In this document: positions 11,088-22,255 of the stretch, in pieces
How the letters are laid out: each line of letters begins with the position of its first letter
Position numbering within the stretch: position 1 is the first letter of the stretch
From: Parachlorella kessleri
Taxonomy: Eukaryota; Chlorophyta; Trebouxiophyceae; Chlorellales; Chlorellaceae
DNA length: 64,000 bases
NCBI GenBank assembly: GCA_001598975.1
Contig: BBXU01000139.1
Location: 1 to 64,000, forward strand
Direction: 5' to 3'
Translations under genes and position numbers: made by a program
The notes under the pieces: generated by a model
The model's database searches: none
What the model saw: the letters and a program-made list of their open reading frames with translations, nothing else
What the model was told of the DNA's origin: nothing

Positions 11088-13565
11088 ATGTCAACTTCCC
11101 GAGCGGCGCTAGCTGTGCTACTCTTTGTGCTGACTTGGGTCTCTTCAGGTAGGCGTGGTACTCGGGCTAGCCTGCGCTCTGGTGCACCGCAAGTCAGTGA
11201 GGGGGAGGAGCTGTCAGGACAGGGGATGCGCTAGGCCGACTACCCCTAGACTTAGAGGTAATGTACAATTCCTTTGTGGTTCTGTTGCTTGCAGCTAGGG
11301 CGCTTAGCCAGCAGCCGGCTGACTGCAGTCAGGACAACGCCCTGCTGAGCCATGTGATCGGCTTGGAGGGCACAGCACTGTTTGCAGAGCTGCTGCTAAG
11401 CCTGGAAAACGGTGAGTACCTACTCTTACTCGTGCACATGCCAAGGCTCAGAGCCTAGCGTGTCCTCGGTCCTGCTCAGGAAGGTTTCTCGTCTTTGCAC
11501 CTTCCTGGTGGTAGGTGTAAAGGCGCTCACAGTTTTCAGTTTTCTGGTGCAGATACCTATGCCGGGGCCTCCAAGTGTAAGGCAACGCCCTGTCCCTTGA
11601 TCTACAGTCCTGTTTGCGGGGTGGACGGCACCACTTACGACAACGACTGCATAGCCAAGGAGTCTTGTGGGGTTGAGGTGGACTGTGCTGGCCAGTGCCC
11701 CTGTGCAGGCAAGTTCACGGGCAGAGAGGCGAGAGAACCATCGGTTTAGTGGTCGGTGGAAAACATCGAATGCAAGGTGGTTCGCTTCTGGTGCTGTGTG
11801 CCAGACTATTCACAGCTCTGGCCCAAACCCCGCGTGCCAAAGCGGAAGCCCTGCACCAACTGCTAATGGAGATGAGCTGATGCTTGTTGTGCAATGGCCG
11901 CAGGTCGTAAGCCTCCCACGACAGATGTGATCTGCCCCATGATTTACCAGCCATTTTGCGACGTGTACGGCCAGACCTACAGCAACCTGTGCATAGCCAA
12001 TGCTACCCATGCCATCCTGGCGTGTAGTGGCGCATGCCCCTGCCCCGGTAAGCTTCCTACTGCACTCTGTGAACCTTAGCTGCTTTCCTAGAGCGCTGAA
12101 CTCGCACACTTTTGCGATTCTGCCCTCCACAAATGTGTCTGCCGATTGCGGACAACAGTTTGCTGGCTCTCTTTGACCGGTCCCAACCTCTGTGTATGCC
12201 TGCTCTCTGTGAATCTGTCGGCCGGTATACATAATACTCTCCTTGCACCCTCCCCTTTTGGTGTTGCTGCTTGGTGGTGCTGGGAAAGTTAAGGTAGCTT
12301 AGTAGCCTAGTAAGTTATTGATCTCTTCTCCCAACACATCGCTGCAAGACCACGGCAGCGGCTGGTATGAGCTGACTGCTAAGTTGGTCAGACCACCAAG
12401 AGATGACCGATTTGCACATTTGTCTAATCCACCCCCGCGCTGTGTCCTTCATGGAACTGCAGACCCTCTGGTGAAGGTGAAAGAGAGTGCTGGCACCCTC
12501 CTCATCCCCACCGATGAGGTGCTGACTGTCCTGTTGGAGCGCGCCAACCTGACCTATGACAAGGTGGTGGGCAGCAAGGTGCAGGTGCAGTCACTGCTGG
12601 CACTACTCACCTCCCTCATGCCAACTTTGAACCTGAAGGTGAGATCAGCAGTGAGTGCCGTACTGCCGTTCCAGGTGTGAAGTGGCTGCAACCTGATTGT
12701 ATGTGCTCCTGCTGCAACCGTCGAGCAAGGTGCACCGGTTGAGGGCTCTGTGTCAATGTGGTAGAGGCAATGGCTGGGTGTGGGCAGCCAGTGCATCGTG
12801 CTCTTGCACATCTTGATTGGCGAAGGCGTCAGTTGCTGCTTAGGGTGCCAGCGAATCGGCGGATCTGAATACGTCATTGTGCAGTAACTGAGCGGGCACA
12901 TCTCGCACTGTGCTTGCCTTGGGCATGAACATCCACACGCTGGTGCTTCTGGATGCTCCCCTTTGGGACACACAAGAAAGCGCCATGACAACTGTGTGTG
13001 CTGGTGACCTGTGCAGCAAGACCACAGCATTGGGCTGAGTGAGGCCGGGCACCGGCTGCAGTATGAGGAGAAGGGCATGAGCGGCGAGCCTGCTATCCTC
13101 GACATGGACGCTGACGTGGAGCTGCACATAGCCAGCGTTGTCCCATATTGCGGGGTGAGTGCTTCCTGGTCTGCTTGCCACTAACTACATCCTGTCAAGG
13201 CTACACTGTAGGACAGGAGGTGCTAGCGCGCACCAGGGGGAGGCGGGCGGTAGTTGAAGGGTGTCAGAGCCCAAGGGGCATGGCACTGAAGCACTCCTCC
13301 CCAACGCCGCTAAGGCTCAGCAGATTTGCGATTTGTCATATGATCCCAGTTGTATAGTTGAACATTCCATGCCCGATGGATTGGCTGCCACTAGTGCCCC
13401 TACGCATGCTTGGGCAATGCTGGTTGTTCCTGACTGTTGCATGACCTGCAGGCCAACATTGTTGTGGTGGATGACCTGGTAGAGGTGCCGTCAGACTACG
13501 GGGACTATGCGGCATTCCACCAGCCACCCGGCCCACCGCTGCCTTCAGACGATGTGCCCGTGTGA
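11088..13565 (+). CDS. Secreted FAS1-domain protein with two nested Kazal domains
   Basis: Exons 11088-11148, 11295-11411, 11553-11708, 11904-12047, 12463-12638, 13017-13154 and 13452-13565 join to 301 residues. A signal peptide (AALAVLLFVLTWVSS) comes first. Residues 25-60 look like the opening helices of a FAS1 domain (LLSHVIGLEGTALFAELLLSLEN). Two Kazal modules follow, each in its own exon: CPLIYSPVCGVDGTTYDNDC and CPMIYQPFCDVYGQTYSNLC. The FAS1 domain then resumes with TLLIPTDEVLTVLL (the TVFAPT-like H1 box) and ends with ANIVVVDDLVEVP (the H2 box). FAS1 proteins act in extracellular matrix adhesion; Kazal modules often inhibit serine proteases. Intron 3 has a GC donor. The tail is Pro-rich without a clear GPI signal. 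Confidence 0.85.
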
Positions 13566-14343
13566 TGATAAACAGAGAGCTAGGGTCCAGTCCCAGTTGG
13601 CCGCGCTTTTAGTGGGAGTACTCCATTGCTACAGCTAAGATGGCTGCTGGCCAGCAGGTTGCAAGTGATGTTAGGTTTTCATCTCAACGACTGTGGAGTG
13701 TTCCATAAACTCACCAGAATTTATGATTTGAGGAGAGCAGCTGGACCGGTTGTGAGTGATGGGCAGGGGTTAAGAACAAGTGTCCTTAGCATGGTTGGCA
13801 TCATTGCTACTTAGTATCAGGCAGGCTCCGAATACGCACGCACGGTGGCTAGGACAGGTTTGAGATGCCCATCTTGGTTTTTGCAGGTAGAAGTGCATGT
13901 AAGGCAGACATTTGCAGATGACACCTGGCTTCACCCTGTATTGCTACTTTTCACTCCAGCGCGCCCCAGCAGGGATACATGCTGTGCCGCAGGCGTGAGC
14001 GTTGGTGACCTTGTCCAAAGTCTGGCATGCAACGGGGCATGCTAATGTACAGTGTCAGCAAAAGATAGGCCCCACCTCGCAACCTAATGTTGCTGGGACA
14101 GGCAGCCCCAGTTGATGCTTGCGGCCCAAGAAACTCACCATGAAGTCGGTGTGTTGCTGCTGCTGGGTTTGGCGAGTGACCCCACTTGCACCGTGTAGCC
14201 TTCTCGGTCACAACCACCTGTGCAGCCTTGACATCTTCATGGCATGCTGTACTGGTTCTGCAGCCTGTCTGCAGCAACCTTGTACATGCATCCAGCCCAA
14301 TCTGTACAGTCCAACCCTATCACCTGTCTATTCGCATTACCTG
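13566..14343. other. Intergenic region with repeat copy C
   Basis: About 780 bases after the FAS1-Kazal stop. A fragment read on the minus strand near 14145-14260 looks weakly coding (THEDVKAAQVVV-like frame), but no full gene can be built. The right end holds dispersed repeat copy C. Confidence 0.35.
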
Positions 14344-14348
14344 CCACC
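14309..14348 (-). repeat. Dispersed repeat copy C
   Basis: The minus strand matches the core pattern TGGCAGGNANTGCNAANAG exactly, then continues ACAGGTGATAGGGTTGGACT. It abuts the end of the doubtful minus-strand ORF at 14344-14534. Confidence 0.6.
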
Positions 14349-14534
14349 TTTGCTAAAATCAAACTGAGCCTCTGAGCCCAGGCCCTTGGACTCCAAGGTC
14401 CCGGTCAGCACGCCCAGCAGTGCCCGCCAACACCTTAGCCATCCATGTAGACATCCCTCCGGGCGCTCCTGCACAGGCTTGTACAGCGTATAGTCAAACC
14501 CGTCATATGGACGGGTACTTCGCAGGCTGGCCAT
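14344..14534 (-). CDS. Doubtful hypothetical ORF or first exon
   Basis: From an ATG at 14534 the minus strand reads MASLRSTRPYDGFDYTLYKP and stays open for about 60 residues until it meets repeat copy C. There a possible donor (AAAG followed by GTGGCA) could splice it to unseen exons. It resembles coding sequence in composition, but I recognise no family. It could be the first exon of a minus-strand gene divergent from the SET gene, or chance. Its right end is close to where the first exon of the SET gene should lie. Confidence 0.25.
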
Positions 14535-14733
14535 GCTCTCTGGCTCACAATGAGCACAGGCAAGTGGTCGATGACTGTTCACATGTTTGTTGTGATGTGT
14601 CGTGGCTGACTAGCCTCCGTACGCCTGGCTTTTACGCGTCTGTCTTGTGCTGCGCCTTGGCTACGGCTGCCTAGTTCCGTATGCCATAAACTGGCTTGCC
14701 ATGCCTCAAGAAGCCCAACTACTTGCCGTGCAG

Positions 14734-17070
14734 GGGCCGTTACTTGGTGGCTGATGAGGACCTTGAGAAAGGGAGGGTGGTACTCGTCTCGGAGGCTTAT
14801 CTATCAATGATACTGAGCAGCCATAAGAAGAGGGTGTGCAGCTTTTGCCACCAGGACGGCCGCGGGCGGCTGTCCTTGTGCTGCGGTGGGTGGCAGCTGT
14901 GTCACCTCTGTTCTTCTAGCAGGACTGGAGTCAGGTGTGCTCCAGGGCTACAATGATGAAATTGATGCCACTGATGGCCCCCCCTGCAGGAGGATGCCAC
15001 CAGGTCTGCTGGTGCTCTCCAGAATGCCGAGCAGCACATGCGGCAGCTGAGCCGCAGGCCACCCAGTATGGGTGCAGCATTGGCCTCGGTGCTGTTGCAC
15101 ATGGGAGCGAGAACCAGCCCCAGGAGGAGAGCTTGGCAGCATCAGGCGGAGGGGCAGGCTTAGTGGAGGCCAAGCCAGGCTCCATGCCAAACACGCCTGT
15201 CGGATGTGGGGGCAGCCTGGCAGAGCGCATGTGCCTGCTTGAGTTTGAAAGCAGAGGAGAAGCTTCCAGCAGCACCAGCAGGACAGGCGACAGAGGGAAT
15301 TACGGCAGTGGCAGCAAGCACAGCAACAGCGATGACGAGTGCGAGGGTGCACAGCAGGGCTGCACAGCCCCGGGATTCCGCGTAAGGGCTAATAGCAGCC
15401 CTGGGCGCTCGACCTCTGCAGCCCAGCTTCAGGACCCTTGGCAGAGGGCGCCCCTCAGCGCCACAGCCGTGCCTCATGGCTTGGTCTGTGGTGTGTTGCG
15501 GCAGTTTGGCAGCGTCAAATGGTCAGCTGATGTTGAGAGCGTGCTGCTGGGGGTGCTGCAGCTGCTGGCATTGGAGCATCTAGAGGACAAGCAGGCAGCA
15601 CAGCAGGACAGACCTGAAGAGGACGGCAGGCAGTTTTCTCTGCAGCACCCATGGTCACTTGCTGTACCATGGCACCGCGCAGCTGGAAGCTTTAGACAGG
15701 CAGAGCAGCCTTTGCAGGGCAGTAGTGAGGCAGCGCAGCAGGAGCTGCAGCAGACTGGCCCTCCAGGTGCAGTATGTCAGCCAAGCCAGGCCGCAGCCAG
15801 TAACCCAGAACTGCCTCACCTCACACATGCAGACTTTCTCATGCTGCAGAGCCATGCAGCTGACTGGGACGCGGCAGACCGGCGGGACTGGCTGAAGTAT
15901 GCAGCCCAGCTGATAACCATGCTGAAGAAGGCTGGGTGGCCGGGGCAGCTGCCCTCCCCCGAGGTTCTCCTCGAGTATGCCGGCCGCATCACCAGCAATA
16001 ACTTTGGCATCTATGCGCCTCCTGCCGCCTCGCAGGAACAGCAGGCGCAGCAGAGCACTGAGGAGGTGCTCGGACAGGGTACAGAGGCAGGAGAGCAGCT
16101 GGGCAACCAGGCAGGCTTTGTCGCTCGTCAATCAGGTCAAGCCTCAGCCCTGGTACAGCAGCCAGCAGCAGCCCAGCGTGGTGCAACTATAATAGCAGCT
16201 GCGGGGAAGAGCAGGCCTAGGCAGCAGGTGGAGGGCAAATCGGGACCAGGGCAGCAGCTGCGACAGAACCAGGAGCAGCAGTCAGCAAGCAAGCCAGGGC
16301 TTATAGGCCGCGAGCTCTACATCACTGCCAGCTTCTTCAACCACTCCTGCGAGCCCAATTGTGTTGTCCAGCGCGGCTTCAAGACTGCCACTGTTGCCAC
16401 TCAGCGTGCCATCAAGGTAAATCCCTATGCAATGACCTGGGGATGCAAATTACTACTTGTGTGAAAGAGGTGCCCTGGAGTCTTGCCAGTGGGGCTGGCC
16501 TTGTTGTGCAAGGGCAAGCATGCCTGGCTTGTACGCTGAACCCTTTGGTGCTTGTGACCCGTGCTAGACCTGCCCAGGGCATTGCATGAGCAAATCCCAG
16601 ACTGGGTCATGTGTCCTGGCAAATTGTGTTGGCAAAGCCTGGGACCAGCCAAGCAGTTTTGCATGGGCCTGCAGGCTGGGGAGGAGCTGACAATCTCCTA
16701 CATGGACATCGACCTGCCCCGCTCCGCCCGACGGAACCACCTCCAGAAGTTCTTCCACTTCAGCTGCGAGTGCTCCCGGTGAGAGGCCCTTGACGGCATG
16801 GAAGCTGTGGCACTTCTAGCAGGGCCTTGGGGCAGGGCTTGTCGGCACACACTGTGGCTTGTCATGACCTCACTTCTTAACCAATAATACCTTGGGCAAG
16901 GTAGTTGTGAGGAGATGCTGACACTGCAAGGTGAAGGCAACCTGCAGAATTTGGAGCGCAGGTGTGAGCGGGAGGCTTCAGAGGGGTCTGCACGGTGCAG
17001 CTATGAGTCAAGCAAGGTCAAGCCCAGTGCACCTAAGCGGCGGGGACGTAAGGCCAGAGTCAGCCGGTGA
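14734..17070 (+). CDS. MYND-SET protein (SMYD-like lysine methyltransferase), 5' exon missing
   Basis: Four exons are sure: 14734-14885, 14990-16416, 16675-16778 and 16905-17070, about 615 residues. A first exon with the ATG lies upstream and was not found. RYLVADEDLEKGRVVLVSEAY is the first part of the SET domain. The MYND zinc finger is split by intron 1: CSFC, then CCGGCHQVCWCSPECRAAH. The catalytic SET core is GRELYITASFFNHSCEPNC, then AGEELTISYMDIDLPRSARR and the post-SET cysteines CECSRC. This is the SMYD layout, a lysine methyltransferase of histone or non-histone substrates. Between MYND and the NHSC motif lie about 450 residues of Gln/Ala/Ser-rich sequence, far longer than usual; only two helical islands in it look folded. 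The C-terminus is basic (KRRGRKARVSR). Confidence 0.85.
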
Positions 17071-17425
17071 AATTTGTGGAGGGCTTAGGTGGCCTGCAGC
17101 CGAGGGTCGCTTTCAGTCTGGGCATCTCTGATAGAGGTTGCACTGCCTCCGAGGTTTTGCTGGACTTGCCCAATGGCCGGCTGACTGTCTGCCTTGTCAG
17201 CACTGGCAGTCTTGCAAGCACAACAGCATTGCAGCAGGTCCCGATCTGAAGTACAACAAGTCAATGTACAGGGAGAGGCACCACAGCTGCAATGACACTG
17301 TTGGTATGTCCTCTTCTGTGAAGTGGGCTGTGGCCAAGGTGGCGTTTGTTTTTCTTTGTACCAAACGCTTCTCACTTCATCACATGCTCACATTCCCAAC
17401 TTATGGTACCCCTCCACCACCTGAC
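17071..17425. other. Convergent intergenic spacer
   Basis: About 355 bases between the SET gene stop (+) and the DUF488 gene stop (-). No further feature is recognised. Confidence 0.4.
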
Positions 17426-18653
17426 CTATTCTGGCGGGGCACCCTGCTGCTCTTGCTTTAACTGATGTGGCGCCTTGAAGAAGCTGTCTATCCTAGGCTG
17501 CTTGGCATCAACGGGGCCTCGGTGTTTGCCTCCTGACCTTTTCCCGCCAGCCCCGGACCCTTGGCCACCCTCCTCTGCTGCACTCTGGTATGCTGGGTAG
17601 GTCACTGTCTCCCCTGCAACAAGCATTTATGGCAGGGGGCACACATGAGGGTCCTGACGGTAATCGTAGGTGAGCAGGATGGCTAGGATGCTACCGAGCG
17701 AGAGAATGGGGTGCGGCTGTTTGTATTTGCATGGCACGCGGCCCCCATGACTCTGTGGGGACATCGCACAGCTGGTCGGCTCACCCTCAAACTTGGCAAA
17801 CTTGGTGACCTTGTGTGGGTACGGTGCCTTGTCTTTACTGATGATGTGGAGGACCTGCCATCCTCTGGCCGTGAGTGCGTCACTCAACAGCGCACGATGA
17901 CACTGCCAATAGACCTGCGAAGTGATGATGTAGGCAGGGTTGAGGCACCATCCAAGAGCTTTTAGCTCCTTGAGTCATTCGCTTTGTACTTGCGGAGCTT
18001 TCGCTAACTGGTCAATACAAACCTCTGCAACAGGCCTACCGTCTCTGCACACATGAGCGCCACTGGGCCCTGCTCTTGCGCCAGCTCCATCAGCTGCTGG
18101 ATGCCAGCTTCAAATCCAGCCGTCTGCATGTAGTCGGCATACCCTGGCCGGCAGAAACAAGCGCAGACAGTTGAAGGCTTTATATGTTTGGCGTGCGATG
18201 AATGCTAGCCCATCGGTCAAGGGGGCCGTGAATGAAGTAAACGGGCAAGCACCAACCGCGGAAGGCAGGATCGTCCCAGCCTGCATTGATGTCGCTGCCT
18301 TTATCCTGCACACAATCAACCCCCACGTCACTTGGCTGGTCACAACACACTCCCATGTGTAAGCTTCTTACGCCACGTCTGTGCTGTCAGGTGCCCTTTC
18401 TATGAGTAGGTGATGATGGCAGACCCACCCTCTTTCTGAGGCCCCCAACTTCCTTGCCTAGCCAGACATAGGTGATGCTGTGCTGTTTGGGCAGCTGAAC
18501 GCTAATCGCATCTTTATTCCACTGAGGGTTCGAGGAGCTCTTGGGTATTGTGCGCACGTCAACCAAGGTGCTGACATGGTTCTCCTGGAGCATTTGAACC
18601 AGCTCTGACACAGAGCGAGTGGAGTGTCCGATAGTGAATAACCTGGATGTCAT
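17426..18653 (-). CDS. DUF488 protein with C-terminal PIP-box
   Basis: Five exons close in phase: 18653-18429, 18305-18257, 18143-18040, 17914-17785 and 17613-17426, giving 231 residues. The start [20 protein letters not shown] and [17 protein letters not shown] are the family's N-terminal signature. [18 protein letters not shown] and then LMCAET with [20 protein letters not shown] form the C-terminal half, where the Cys-His-Arg is the conserved likely active site. After the domain comes a glycine-rich linker and QPRIDSFFK, a textbook PCNA-interacting (PIP) box: Gln, two residues, Ile, two residues, Phe-Phe. DUF488 is mainly prokaryotic and its biochemical role is unsettled. The PIP-box implies a nuclear job at replication or repair sites. 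The 49-base exon 2 was deduced from the family spacing and closes the phase. Confidence 0.88.
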
Positions 18654-19150
18654 GACGTGCTGATAAAACGTCTAGCACTGCAGGCTCGCTGGAGCTGCCG
18701 ATGGGAGCCTGGGAGTTCTTGCGCCCTGACTTCATGTCATACACAGCATGTTGTGGTCACCGTGGTGGTCTCACTAGACGGGCCAGATGCAGACTAGAAT
18801 GTTGGCTTGATGTTGTCCCTTGCGATGTTGGCAGCCTCAGGCATGGCCCCATGCACCAAACCATCAAGCTTCCATGTTCCCCAGCTTTCCACCTTGGGCG
18901 GCAGCTATAGGCCCCAAAGCAGCTTTTACAGAACATCAAAGCCCTATAGGTGGGACTTGTTGGACAGTGCGCAAGGACCCTTGGGTTTGCAAGCGCCCCT
19001 GCCAGGGTGGTCAGAACACGAGCAATTCTCTGGGCCGGCCTTTCAAACGGATGGCATGGACAGCAGGGGGTCAGACAGCAGTTAGCTTACAATAAGACCC
19101 TCTGGCAGTCAAGCAGGCCCGCTTCAGAAACTGTTTGCCCTCCCTTGCAG
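18654..19150. other. Divergent spacer, possible leader exon of the DUF815 gene
   Basis: On the plus strand an open frame from an ATG at 18810 runs to about 19080 (MLSLAMLAASGMAPCTKPSS...). It is rich in Ser, Thr, Ala and Pro, like a chloroplast transit peptide. It may be the first exon of the DUF815 gene, but no donor in the right phase joins it to 19151. The left part must hold the DUF488 promoter. Confidence 0.35.
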
Positions 19151-21401
19151 GACGGGAGGCACGGACGCCCCGAGACGGCTATGCTCGCTCCAAGTGAGGG
19201 CGATCGGGTTTGAGCTCCCGGGGGATCCTACCACCAGCAAAAGTGTGTAAGGAGTTTCCGCAAGCCCTCTGCACTGTCTGCACAATAATCGCCCTTGTCT
19301 TGCTGGCAGGGCAGCCCTCCCTAGTGCCCCATTTACCTTCCTATGTGGCTGACATAAACCGAATGCCTGCACGGAGGTCCAAATAGCCCCTGCTTGCGGT
19401 GGCTTTCCCGCAGGTGTGGAGAAGCAGGCAGAAGAGCTGACCCGGCTGGCGGCTTCGCTGCTGCTGTACCAGGGGGTGCTAGCCGGCAAGCCTGCCCAGG
19501 CTTTCCTGAGCCTGCTGATGCACCTGCAGAAGGGCAGCCCTCTGAAGCTTCTGGAGCACTACGGGGAGCTGTACCGGGCGCTTGCGGCTGACGGCAAGGC
19601 CAGCTGGCAGGACTATTTGCTCGACCAGGTAGGTCCAAGCTCCGTGGTGGGCCGGCATATGGTAATGCGATCAGAGGAGGGGTGCAGTGTTGGAGGATGA
19701 GGTTCGAGTTTTCTGCTCAGCAACGGCTAGCACCAGGGGCGAGCCCTGTGTTTGCAGAGAAATCAATGTGGCAATAGGGCCAGCAGCAGTTCAAGGCCCA
19801 CCTTTGTGTCGTGCACGCCACACGTTGCCTGGCTCATGCACCCACAGATCGTCCGTGGTGGGGAGAGCCCTTTCGCCAAGGCGGCCTCCAAGGGGGAGCC
19901 CACCACCCACCTGCTGCAAGCCGTAGCCCATGACCTGGACGTGCTCCAGCAGCTGGCAGTCACTGAGCGGACGCTGGCAAACTGGGTCAAGGACACAGCC
20001 TATGGCGTCAGCAAGAGCTGGTTGGCAGCGGCCAGCAGCCTTGCAGCACCCAGCGGGGCCGATGGGCCTACCCCCGTCCTTCAACTACAACCACAGCAGC
20101 AGCAAGGATCTCCCTCAGGGTCTCGGGGGAGCCCAGACACCAGTGCGGCCCAGCAGCGTGCACCGACCTGGGCGGGGCAGGCCCCTGCCTGGCTGCTGCC
20201 GCCGCTGTCGCCGGAGCAGCGGGGCGGGTTGATGGCGGACATTGCGGGGCAGTGGCGGTGGTCGGAGGCGGCAGGGCTGCTGCAGCGGTACCATACGGCG
20301 CATGGGCATGGGCTGGTGTCCATGCACCACATCCTCACCTGGACAGGGAGCAGCCTGGCGGCGCAGGACGTGCTGAAAGGTGGGCTGCAGCTGACTGGCT
20401 GGCTGCCATTTGCAGTGAGCCGGGTTGAGTCGTGTGGCAGGTTGTCCGGTTTCTCAGCGTCACACTGCCAGCGGTTCAGTTGGCTGTAGAATGATGGTCA
20501 GTTACTGGTGTGGTGGTGTGGGTGTGAATGTACATGTATGTGAAGTTCAGCAGCCTGGTAGGGTTTACAAGTGTTTCTGCCAATTACTCTTACCAACCTT
20601 GTATCTGTGCACTTGTTCGCATGCCTGCTCCTGTGATATTATATTTGTGACACCCAGCTGCCCTGCTGCTACCCCAACCCACCTGGCGCAGGGGCAGGAT
20701 CCCTGGACAGCCTCTCCGTCGGCCTGCCCCGCAACTCAGCCCTACTCAACAGGCTCGAACGAGTGGCCCAGGAGCTGGCCCGGAGCACCAACTCTGCCCG
20801 TGCCTTGACCAGTGGCCCTCCTCACCACTGGAGCCTGGGCAGCGACCCCCTCACCCGCTGGCAGCTGTGCTGTGCCCTGCTAGGCCTGCTGGAGGCGGCA
20901 GCAGCAGAGGGCAAGGGCCCGGCGTTCAGGGCGGTGGTGGTGCCAGCTGGGCAGCTGGGGTCGCTGGCTGAGCTAGCCTGGGCCCTCAGCCTACACCCGC
21001 GGGCCAGGTTCCTGGTGCTGCTGCAGGCTGGAGACAGCCTGCCGCCAGCGGCCTTGGCGGACCTTGCAGCCATGCTGTCGGGTACGGATTGGAGGTGGCA
21101 CGTGTGGTGGTGCTGCCTTGTGGCCTGGCGGTGCACGTGGTTGCTTAGACTTGACCTCATAGCACTGTCTGCTGTGTGGCAACCTGCTTTCCTTTACTGC
21201 TGCAAGCCCAGGGGGGTTGGAAGCCAGGCATAACATATTCCATGAACTCACAGTGCCTGATGACCTGCGCTTGCAGGCTACGGCGGCTTCAGCTGGCCTG
21301 CGAATGCCACGCTTATTGCTGGCTTCGCTGGCGATGCGCCTGAGCCCTTGCAGCCAGTGCTGTGCAACATATTGAAGTGGGGTCCGCCTGGCGAGGCATG
21401 A
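19151..21401 (+). CDS. DUF815-family protein with degenerate ATPase motifs
   Basis: Exons 19151-19193, 19414-19628, 19848-20379, 20692-21081 and 21277-21401 join in frame to about 434 residues; the N-terminus is unresolved. The N-terminal helical region matches the plant and bacterial DUF815 signature: LLLYQGVLAGKPAQAF, then WQDYLLDQIVRGGESPFAKAA and VAHDLDVLQQLAVTE. Next come GQWRWSEAAGLLQRYH and the weak P-loop region. Where relatives have a GxxGxGKS Walker A, this protein reads LGSDPLTRWQLCCALL, and the Walker B DD is replaced by LVLLQAGDSL. WPANATLIAGFA matches the following strand. Family members are predicted AAA-like ATPases; this one should not hydrolyse ATP. Upstream sequence hints at a chloroplast transit peptide. 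Confidence 0.75.
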
Positions 21402-22255
21402 CCACTTATGAGAGAGCTGGTAACGGCTCTCAGCTGGCCCTGCTACTAGAAGCATGGTTTCAGCCGCGCTTCTGGCACTCCCTTGCTGTGCTTGTGCCGC
21501 AACCCCTGTTGTGGTTGTGCCCATGACCCAGTTAAGAACCCACACTGCCTCGACAACGGTGGTGTTCACCAATGTTGTCGGGCACCGCCTGCGGTGCTGC
21601 TCCTCTACAGCCGGCTGCTACCGTGTGACTCCGCCTGAAGACAGCCCCATACCTGTGCGTGATGTGCGGACTTGTTCAACCGCACCGCTTGCAAGAGTGT
21701 AGCACAGCTGTACGAGGTGGCGAGCTGTGTCGGTCAGTTGTGGTCGGCTTCCTGTAACTGTCCGCCACAGTTACAAAGCGCTGCATATGAACCTGGCATC
21801 AGTAACGCGACTGATCATACTGCCGGACCACGACATGTGAGGCCATGACAGACTGCCTTGGTTACACGAGCAAAGGCGTTGAGGCAGCTGGTCACATTTT
21901 ATTGTCTTCAACGCTCGCCCACGCCTGCATGCAGTTTTAATGACCAACCCGCCTTGAAAAACTCAGCACGCGGGTCACAACCTGTAGGAGCTAGCCTCGC
22001 AACTCTGCAAGACGTTCTGCCCACGGCATCAGGTGTTTCAGGAAGGCTTGCTTTGTGTGGGGCTCTTACTGTCTGTGTTGGTTGTGAACACGCTGGTTCA
22101 GTTTAGCAGTTAAGGACAAGCAAGGGCAGTACTGCGCCTATTACGCAACACTGGGGCTCAGAAGCCCCTTGTGTAGCTACAGCAGCTCCTGGGCTGCACC
22201 CGAGGCAGCTTGAATGTACCACTGAACCGAGGCCCCTCGATCGACGCCCAATACC
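21402..22255. other. Intergenic spacer upstream of the myosin gene
   Basis: About 850 bases with no convincing ORF on either strand. It should hold the DUF815 3' UTR and the myosin promoter; no TATA box or repeat was recognised. Confidence 0.4.

Noticed and set aside
15655..16131. Long antisense open frames opposite the Gln/Ala-rich SET exon
   Set aside because: They mirror GC-rich repeat-coded sequence (CAG and GCA codons read backwards give Leu/Cys/Ala). No motif or splice structure supports them.
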